Source: an uncultured Oscillospiraceae bacterium (lineage in GTDB: Bacteria; Bacillota; Clostridia; Oscillospirales; Acutalibacteraceae). From it: 5,041 nucleotides of DNA. Positions 1-5,041 of the stretch are shown piece by piece (positions within the stretch are counted from its first letter, which is position 1; each line of letters starts with the position of its first letter). The position numbers and the translations under genes were made by a program. The DNA is taken from contig USBH01000134.1 in assembly GCA_900552925.1 (NCBI GenBank), forward strand, positions 1-5,041, written 5' to 3'. The notes under the pieces were generated by a model. It saw only the letters and a program-made list of their open reading frames with translations, ran no database searches and had not been told where the DNA came from.

Positions 1-49
1 ATCTACACCGTCTAATTCGTCGGCAGCGTCAGATGTGTATAAGAGACAG
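1..49 (+). other. Untrimmed Nextera i5/Read 1 sequencing adapter (artefact)
   Basis: This stretch is synthetic, not genomic. Bases 1-8 are the end of the P5 primer (ATCTACAC). Bases 9-16 (CGTCTAAT) sit exactly where the 8-base i5 index belongs, and from memory match Nextera XT index S510. Bases 17-30 (TCGTCGGCAGCGTC) are the Read 1 overhang. Bases 31-49 are the 19-bp hyperactive Tn5 mosaic end AGATGTGTATAAGAGACAG. Native sequence begins at base 50. Read on the minus strand, the adapter adds a false tail and a stop codon (12-14) to the transferase gene. Read on the plus strand, it gives a spurious ORF beginning MCIRDS. Confidence 0.98.
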
Positions 50-1895
50 CGGAAACGAATGTGGTTTCATACCGCGCGCCGTCGATGTAGATCGCGCTGT
101 ACGGCGTGAAATTCTCGCCGTAGGCGGTCAGCGTATCGCCGCGGACCGCCGCGCGGTGCAGCACCACGTCCCGCGTGCCGAAGCGCATGTCCGTCTCCTC
201 GAACGGGTTTTCCCCGCCGTACACGACGCGGTCGCCGTACAGCATGTCGTACTGCAGCGTGCGCAGCTCCGTCTCGTAGGCGCCGCTCCACGCGTTCATT
301 TGGTGGAACTTCGTCAGCGTGCCGTTGTTGATGCCGAGCATCTCCAGCACATGCGACGCGAGCTGGTACGCCTTGACGTCCTTGTCCTCGGCCTCGAGCG
401 GAAAGTTCGCCCAGACGGCGTATTCCGTCGTGTACAGGTTCCCGCTGTCGAGCTCGCTTTCCTCGATCTCCAGACTCGGCATGTGGTCGCCGTAGACGAC
501 GAGCACGGTCGGCTCGTCCAGCGCCTCGAGCGCCGCGGTCAGCGCACGCAGGAAATCGTCGACCTCCTGCAGCTGCGTCGCGTAATACTCCATCTCGCTG
601 CGCAGCGCTTCGTCCTCGATGCCCGAAAGCACCCGGATCCCGTCCGATTCGCTGTCGGTCGGGTACGCGCCGTGCGGCTGCACCGAGATCGTGTAGATCA
701 AATCGCGCGACGCGGTGGAATCCAGCAGGTCGAGGATCTCCCCGGTCAGGATGCTGTCCTTGGCCCAGCCGATCTCGTTGTACTCGACATCGTTCATGTA
801 CTCAATCGAGGTGAACGAGTCGAAGCCGAGCTTCGAGAACACCTTGTCCCGGTCGTAGAACGTGGCCGTGTTGTTGTGCAGCACATGGGTCGAAAGGCCG
901 AGCTCCTTTAAATTGTATGCGATCGACTCGCAGGTGGTGTCCTGCAGAATCGTCTTGTACGGGTATTCGCCGGTGCCGAAGTCGTGGACGTTCATCTGCG
1001 TCATCACCTCGAACTCGGTGTTCGCGGTGCCCGCGCCGACCGACGGCGCCGTGAAAAAGCCGCTCGGGCCGTTTTCCTTCAGCGCGCGGAAATACGGCAC
1101 CGGGTCCTCGGAAAACGTCACGCCCTCCAGATGGTTGACGTCGAAGAACGACTCGAGCTGCAGGAAGATGATGTTCGGCGTCACCTCCGGCGTTTTCGTC
1201 TCCGTCCTGAGCACGTCCTCGGCGATCGCGTGGATCCGGCGGGCCGAGTAATCCTCCGGCCGGTCGATGCCGACGTCGATGAGGCTGCGCGAGAACGTGT
1301 AGACAAAGCCGTACCGCTCGGTGAGCGTGATGACGTCCGTATACGCGTTGCCCGCAAAGCCGGCGGCGAGCGGCAGCTCGGGCAGGAGCGCGACCGAGAG
1401 CAGCAGAATGCAGATCGTCACAATGCTGCGGCGCGGCTGCACCGGGCTTTTCGGCGAGCGCCGGTACAGAAGCACGAGGCCGGCAATGAGCAGCAGCACG
1501 GCTATGACGAGCAAAATGAACACCGGCACGCTCATGTAGATCCCGATAAACGACCAGTCGAGCTGCAAAATCGCAAAGTCGATCGCCGAGAGCGGCGAGA
1601 CGCGGTAGCTCAGCACATACATGTTCGCGATGCCGAGGCCCGCCCACACCGCGCCGATCAGCACGGCCCAGAACCACTTCCGCTTCGCGAACATGCACAG
1701 CGAAAGGCAGAGCGTGAGGATCAGCACATTCACAAGAAAGGCGACCGGCCGCGCCGAAAGATACGCCCAGAAGGCGGAAAGGCTCTGCCGGTACAGAAGC
1801 TCGATCACGATATCGAGCAGCAGCGCACCGAGCAGGCAGCCGAAGGCCGTCCGGTTATTCCTGATAAACGCGCGAAACCGCTTGATACGCCTCAT
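50..1895 (-). CDS. LtaS-like phosphoglycerol transferase (LTA synthase family, sulfatase fold), 3'-truncated by adapter
   Basis: Predicted polytopic membrane enzyme that moves glycerol-phosphate from phosphatidylglycerol onto a lipid or glycan acceptor outside the cell, as lipoteichoic acid synthases do. The acceptor cannot be read from sequence. There are 615 native residues. About five hydrophobic helices lie at residues 18-36, 50-70, 74-95, 119-143 and 157-177, then an extracellular sulfatase-fold domain (about 239-545). Residues matching S. aureus LtaS catalytic positions are all visible: E248 in LQLESF, nucleophile T290 in GTANTEF, R349 in FYDRD (Y347 where LtaS has Trp), H408 in QPHG, and D470/H471 in VYGDHMP. 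Residues about 576-615 resemble the start of an Ig-like IPT/TIG domain and are cut off at base 50. The apparent last 12 residues (AVSYTHLTLPTN) and the stop are adapter-derived. The ATG at 1893-1895 is the first in-frame start; the next Met is residue 68, past two helices. It has its own promoter. Family assignment is firm; calling it a true LTA synthase is not. Confidence 0.93.
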
Positions 1896-1906
1896 CCCCT
1901 TTTTCC
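1896..1906 (-). promoter_or_regulatory. Purine-rich ribosome binding site directly abutting the transferase ATG
   Basis: On the minus strand GGAAAAAGGGG runs straight into the ATG. The GGGG has no spacer, while the distal GGA lies about 8 nt away, so either an unusually close or an A-interrupted Shine-Dalgarno must serve. An ATG at 1906-1908 is out of frame (13 nt upstream), so it offers no alternative start for this protein. This is the only candidate site near the start. Confidence 0.5.
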
Positions 1907-1919
1907 ATAATCAACGCAA

Positions 1920-1948
1920 ATTATAGGACGGTGACAAAGCAATTTCAA
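1920..1948 (-). promoter_or_regulatory. Sigma-A type promoter for the transferase gene
   Basis: On the minus strand a -35 box TTGAAA (1943-1948) is separated by exactly 17 bp from a perfect -10 box TATAAT (1920-1925). That is 11 of 12 consensus bases with optimal spacing, inside an AT-rich gap between GC-rich genes and pointing at the transferase. Transcription would start around 1912-1913, giving a leader of only about 17 nt, too short for a riboswitch. No extended -10 TG is present. The transferase is therefore probably expressed independently of the ABC genes, even if read-through also occurs. Confidence 0.8.
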
Positions 1949-1958
1949 GCGGTTTCAA
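1939..1958 (-). repeat. Tandem 10-bp direct repeat over the -35 box (possible operator)
   Basis: On the minus strand TTGAAACCGC (1949-1958) is followed immediately by TTGAAATTGC (1939-1948), 8 of 10 positions identical. The second copy contains the -35 hexamer. A 10-bp period puts both copies on the same helix face, as direct-repeat response-regulator sites often are. It could equally be a chance duplication or a spare -35 box. Regulatory function is inference only. Confidence 0.4.
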
Positions 1959-1986
1959 AAAATGTTAAGATTTTATTCAGATTGCG

Positions 1987-3741
1987 TCAGGCGAACTGCG
2001 CATTGTACAGCTGCTTGTAGAAAGAATCCTGCGCCATCAGCGAATCGTGCGTGCCGCGCTCGACGATTTCGCCGTCGCGCACGACGAGGATCATGTCGGC
2101 GTTGCGGATCGTCGAAAGCCGGTGCGCGATGACGAAGCAGGTCTTGTCCGCCATCAGCGTGCGCATCGCCTTCTGGATGCGCTGCTCGGTGCGCGTGTCG
2201 ACGTTCGAGGTCGCCTCGTCGAGGATCAGGAGCGAGGCGTCGAGCAGCATCGCGCGCGCGATCGTCATCAGCTGCTTCTGGCCCTTCGAGATGTTCGAGC
2301 CGTCGTCGTCGAGCACGGTGTCGTAGCCCTCGGGCAGCGTCATGATGTACTCGTGGATGCCGCACGCCCGGCAGACGCGCTCCACGTCGGCGCGCGTGGC
2401 CGTCTCGCTGCCGTAGGCGATGTTTTCAAACACCGTGCCGCTGAACAGCCAGGTGTCCTGCAGGACCATCGAGTAATTGAGCCGCAGGCTCCGGCGCGTC
2501 AGGTCGCGCACCGGGCGGCCGTCCAGCCGGATCTCGCCGCTGTCCACGTCGTAAAAGCGCATGAGCAGATTGATGATCGTCGTCTTGCCGGCGCCCGTCG
2601 GGCCGACGATCGCGATCAGCGCGCCCTTCGGCACGTGGAGCGAAAGGTCCTTGATGATCTGCCGGTCGGGCGTATAGCCGAAATTGACGTGCGCAAGCTC
2701 GACCTCGCCGCCGGCGGCCTTGAGGTCGACGGCGTTCGCCGTGTCGGCCGGCTCCGGCGGCTCGTCGAGCAGGCGGAACACGCGCTCCGCCGCCGAAAAG
2801 GCGGACTGCAGCTCGCCGACGATGTTGGCGACCTCGTTGATCGGGCCGCTGAACTTTCTCGAGTACAGCACGAAGGACGAGATGTTGCCGATCGAGATCG
2901 CGCCGCCGAGGTACAGAATCGCGCCGAAAAAGCTGACGAGCGAGAGCGAAAGGTTGTTGACGAAGTTGACCGAGGGGCCGACCAGGCTGCCGTAATAGTC
3001 GGCCTTGTAGTACGCCTCGACGGTCTCGTCGTTCTGGCGGTCGAGCTTTTCGATCGTGTGCTCCTCCTGGCTGTAGGCGCGCAGCGTCTTCTGCCCGCTG
3101 ATCATCTCCTCGACGAAGCCGTTCAGCTCGCCGAGCTTCGCGGAGCGTCTGCGGAACAGCGGGCGCGTGAAGCCGGTGATCTTTTTCGTGAGCAGGAACG
3201 AAAGCGGGACCGTCACGACGAACACGAGCACGAGCACCGGCGAAATCGCCAGCATCATGGCGAGCGCGCCGACGACCGTCACGACGCTCGCGAAGACCTG
3301 CACGATGTCGTTCGAGAGCGAGGTGTTGATCGTGTCGATATCATAGGAAATGCGGCTCAGGATGTCGCCGGTCTGGTTCGTGTCGAAGTAACCGACCGGC
3401 AGCTCGGTGAGCTTGTTGAACACGTCGCGCCGCATCGTGTTGACGACCCTGCGGCTGATGACGATCATGAGCCTTGTCAGCGCGTAGGACAGCACGGCCG
3501 AGGCGATGTACAGGAGCACCATCAGGACCGAATAAAACCCGACGCTCGAGAAATCGACCTTGCCGGTGCCGAGCTCCATCGCGTCGACCGCAAGGCCGGA
3601 GACGTACGGGCCCGCGAGCGCGAGCAGGTTGCCGCCGATGCTCAGCAGAATGCAGGTGATAAGCAGCATTTTGTAGCGCAGCAGGTACGGCAGCAGGCGC
3701 GAGAGGATCGCGGTCTTTTTCATCTTGGTTTTCTCTTTCAC
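1987..3741 (-). CDS. ABC exporter half-transporter, catalytic (consensus-site) subunit of a heterodimer
   Basis: Complete 584-residue type IV ABC exporter subunit (membrane domain fused to ATPase), about the usual family length. Six hydrophobic helices fall roughly at residues 24-52, 66-95, 144-165, 167-185, 254-278 and 282-305. The ATPase domain (about 345-584) shows Walker A GPTGAGKTT (380-388, K386), Q-loop Q428, Walker B LLILDE with catalytic E509, D-loop SNVD (512-515) and H-loop H540. The signature is ISKGQ (484-488) instead of LSGGQ. These features match the TM288/BmrD-type partner that supplies the competent Walker B glutamate and switch histidine. The GTG start overlaps the upstream gene's TGA by 4 bp (GTGA), suggesting translational coupling. 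It is preferred over the ATG at 3721-3723 (Met7) because a strong purine-rich site lies 7 nt upstream of GTG and the ATG lacks one. Substrate is unknown; the family includes multidrug, lipid and peptide exporters. Confidence 0.95.
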   Translation of the reverse strand: MKEKTKMKKTAILSRLLPYLLRYKMLLITCILLSIGGNLLALAGPYVSGLAVDAMELGTGKVDFSSVGFYSVLMVLLYIASAVLSYALTRLMIVISRRVVNTMRRDVFNKLTELPVGYFDTNQTGDILSRISYDIDTINTSLSNDIVQVFASVVTVVGALAMMLAISPVLVLVFVVTVPLSFLLTKKITGFTRPLFRRRSAKLGELNGFVEEMISGQKTLRAYSQEEHTIEKLDRQNDETVEAYYKADYYGSLVGPSVNFVNNLSLSLVSFFGAILYLGGAISIGNISSFVLYSRKFSGPINEVANIVGELQSAFSAAERVFRLLDEPPEPADTANAVDLKAAGGEVELAHVNFGYTPDRQIIKDLSLHVPKGALIAIVGPTGAGKTTIINLLMRFYDVDSGEIRLDGRPVRDLTRRSLRLNYSMVLQDTWLFSGTVFENIAYGSETATRADVERVCRACGIHEYIMTLPEGYDTVLDDDGSNISKGQKQLMTIARAMLLDASLLILDEATSNVDTRTEQRIQKAMRTLMADKTCFVIAHRLSTIRNADMILVVRDGEIVERGTHDSLMAQDSFYKQLYNAQFA

Positions 3742-5016
3742 GCGAGCACCCCCTCTCCGCCGACGGATTCCGGCCGCCGGTCGCCGATCTGCGAGTCGCC
3801 GATCTCGCGGTAAAGCGGGCAGGTTTCCATCAGCTCGTCGTGCGTGCCCATGCCGATGACGCGCCCGTTCTCCATGACGAGGATCTTTTCCGCGTGCATG
3901 ATCGAGCTGACGCGCTGCGCAACGATGATCTTCGTCGCCGAAGCGTAGTGCAGGCGGATCTCCTCACGCAGGCGCGCGTCCGTCTTGTAGTCGAGCGCGC
4001 TCGAGGAATCGTCCAGCACGAGGATCTCCGGGCTGCCGGCCAGCGCGCGGGCAATCAGCAGCCGCTGCTTCTGCCCGCCGGACAGGTTCGCGCCCTTGAT
4101 GGCCACCGGCGCGTCCAGCCCGCCCTGCGCCTGAATGAAGTCGAGCGCCTGTGCGCGGCGCGCGGCCTCGAGCAGCTCCTCGTCCGAAAGGCTGCGGCCG
4201 AGGCGGATGTTCTCGCGGATCGTATCTTTAAACAGCGTGTCGTTCTGGAACACGACGCCGAACTTCGCGCGCAGGTCGGTCGTCGCATAGTCGCGGATGT
4301 CGACGCCGTCGATCTCGATCGCGCCCGACTTGACGTCGTAGTAGCGCATCAGGGCGCGGACGATCGTCGACTTGCCCGCGCCGGTCGCGCCGATGATGCC
4401 GAGCGTTTCGCCGCGCTGCAGCGTAAAGTTGAGGCCGCGCACCGTGAAGCTGCCGCGGTCGTAGCGGAACGTCACGTCGCGGAACGCGATGTGCGGCGCG
4501 TTTTCCGGCAAAAAGCTGTAGTGCGGCTCGGTCTCGTAAAGCTCGACCGGCGTGTCGAGCACCTCGAGCACGCGGGCCGAGGAGGCCGCCGCGCGGGAAA
4601 GCATCGTGAACATGCGGTTGATCGCCATCAGCGCGTTCAGCACGATCGTGAACAGGTTCATGAACGCGATGATCTTGCCGATCTCGGTCGTGCCGTTGTT
4701 GACGCGCACGGCGCCCGCCGCGATGACGGCGACGATGCCGAGGTTCAGAAGCAGGCTCATGACCGGGTTGATCAGCGCCATCGTCTTTTCGGCGGTGCGC
4801 TCCTTTTCGGTCAGGTCGTCGTTGACGCGCTTGAAGCGTTCGCGCTCATACGCGGATTTCGAGAGCGCCTTGATGACGCGGATGCCGGTGGCGTTTTCGC
4901 GCACGACGCGCAGCATGGCGTCCGAGGCCTTCTGCACGATGCGGAAAAGCCGCGCGCCCTTGCGCGAGACGTAGAACGTGATCGCGCCGACAATCGGCAG
5001 CGTCGCCACCATGATC
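3738..5016 (-). CDS. ABC exporter half-transporter, degenerate-site subunit of a heterodimer, 5'-truncated by adapter
   Basis: C-terminal 425 residues of a type IV ABC exporter subunit; the first native codon is ATC at 5013-5015. The family is usually about 580-600 residues, so roughly 150 are missing, including the first three membrane helices. What remains starts in helix 4; helices 5 and 6 lie at about native residues 85-106 and 111-134, then the ATPase domain. Numbered from the first native residue: Walker A GATGAGKST (209-217), Q-loop Q257, canonical LSGGQ (311-315), Walker B ILVLDD with D336 replacing catalytic Glu (codon 4008-4010), SALD D-loop (339-342), and Q367 replacing H-loop His (codon 3915-3917, in VAQRVSS). 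Asp and Gln at these positions are typical of the TM287/BmrC-type degenerate subunit, so this is not gene decay. It partners the gene at 1987-3741, with which it overlaps by 4 bp. The in-frame ATG at 5031-5033 (MCIRDR) lies inside the adapter and is not a real start. Confidence 0.94.
3749..3758 (-). promoter_or_regulatory. Ribosome binding site that selects the GTG start of the second ABC gene
   Basis: On the minus strand GGAGAGGGGG ends 7 nt before the GTG at 3739-3741. It lies inside the 3' end of the upstream ABC gene. Its good spacing favours GTG over the ATG six codons downstream, whose upstream sequence (GAGAAAACCAAG) is weaker. The arrangement fits coupled translation of the two subunits in equal amounts. 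Confidence 0.7.
3780..3805. repeat. Short in-frame direct repeat in the 3' end of the degenerate ABC gene
   Basis: GTCGCCGATCT occurs at 3780-3790 and again at 3795-3805, a 15-bp period. On the coding strand it yields IGD-SQ-IGD just after the end of the ATPase fold. The 15-nt period preserves the reading frame, so this looks like a small tandem duplication in an unconstrained C-terminal tail. No function is evident. Confidence 0.6.
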
Positions 5017-5041
5017 CTGTCTCTTATACACATCTGACGCT
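5017..5041 (-). other. Untrimmed Nextera adapter, reverse complement (artefact)
   Basis: Bases 5017-5035 are CTGTCTCTTATACACATCT, the reverse complement of the 19-bp Tn5 mosaic end. They are followed by GACGCT, the start of the reversed Read 1 overhang, so the same i5-side adapter occurs at both ends in inverted orientation. The native sequence ends at 5016. On the minus strand this adapter supplies a false ATG and the MCIRDR and MYKRQ peptides. Confidence 0.98.

Noticed and set aside
33..911. A 292-codon plus-strand frame beginning MCIRDS
   Set aside because: Its start codon lies in the Nextera adapter and the rest is antisense to the transferase. The composition is that of a shadow frame.
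984..1910. A 308-codon plus-strand frame opposite the N-terminal half of the transferase
   Set aside because: Arg/His/Glu-rich low-information translation antisense to a gene with complete catalytic motifs. No supporting domain or start signal.
1896..1986. Riboswitch or small RNA in the gap upstream of the transferase
   Set aside because: The predicted leader is only about 17 nt, and the gap is filled by the promoter and repeat. No conserved RNA fold is visible.
1959..2005. Possible intrinsic terminator after the second ABC gene
   Set aside because: On the minus strand a weak hairpin (TGCGCAG with CTG-A-CGCA, bulged) overlaps the stop, but no T-run follows directly; the only T6 stretch is about 20 nt further on. 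Not adequate for a terminator call.
2047..3813. A 588-codon open frame on the plus strand opposite the second ABC gene
   Set aside because: It mirrors a clear ABC gene in high-GC sequence. Its translation is Arg/Asp/Val/Ala-rich with no recognisable domain or membrane segment and no good start context, which is typical of an antisense shadow.
3738..5016. Asp/Gln changes in the ABC ATPase domain as signs of a pseudogene
   Set aside because: The frame is open throughout, all other motifs are intact, and these two substitutions are the expected ones for the degenerate partner of a heterodimeric exporter.
1..5041. Inverted mosaic ends at both window edges looking like a Tn5/IS50 composite element
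   Set aside because: The mosaic ends are the engineered version fused to Read 1 adapter sequence and, on the left, an index and P5 tail. No transposase is present, and the adjacent native bases (50-58 and 5008-5016) are not a 9-bp target duplication.

Overview
The window is a 5,041-bp piece of assembled sequence bounded at both ends by untrimmed Illumina Nextera adapter (1-49 and 5017-5041). Only 50-5016 is biological. The native part is GC-rich and densely coding, with all three genes on the minus strand. The protein types point to a Firmicute: an LtaS-type phosphoglycerol transferase plus a heterodimeric BmrCD/TM287-288-type ABC exporter. High GC together with the Ig-like tail on the LtaS-like protein fits a gut-type clostridium such as the Oscillospirales. 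That placement is inference from protein style, not a measured phylogeny.

In transcription order (right to left): (1) a 5'-truncated ABC exporter half-transporter (3738-5016) with a degenerate ATPase site, having Asp for the catalytic Glu and Gln for the H-loop His; (2) a complete second half-transporter (1987-3741), which starts with GTG in a 4-bp overlap with the first gene's stop codon, has the catalytic Glu and His, and carries a divergent ISKGQ signature; (3) a 91-bp AT-rich gap (1896-1986) holding a near-consensus sigma-A promoter and a tandem 10-bp direct repeat; (4) a membrane-anchored LtaS/sulfatase-fold phosphoglycerol transferase (50-1895) whose extreme C-terminus is cut off by the left adapter.

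The two ABC genes almost certainly form one asymmetric heterodimeric exporter. Their motif differences are complementary: one consensus and one degenerate ATP site. The transferase has its own promoter, so it can be expressed independently, although no convincing terminator separates it from the ABC genes. A functional link between exporter and transferase is possible but unproven.

I saw no RNA gene, CRISPR array, insertion sequence or new type of system. The most important warning concerns the adapters. They create false protein ends (a tail ending VSYTHLTLPTN on the transferase, and MCIRDR at the front of the ABC protein), and these should not be annotated as biology. Apart from the 91-bp gap and the adapters, no stretch is without a gene.
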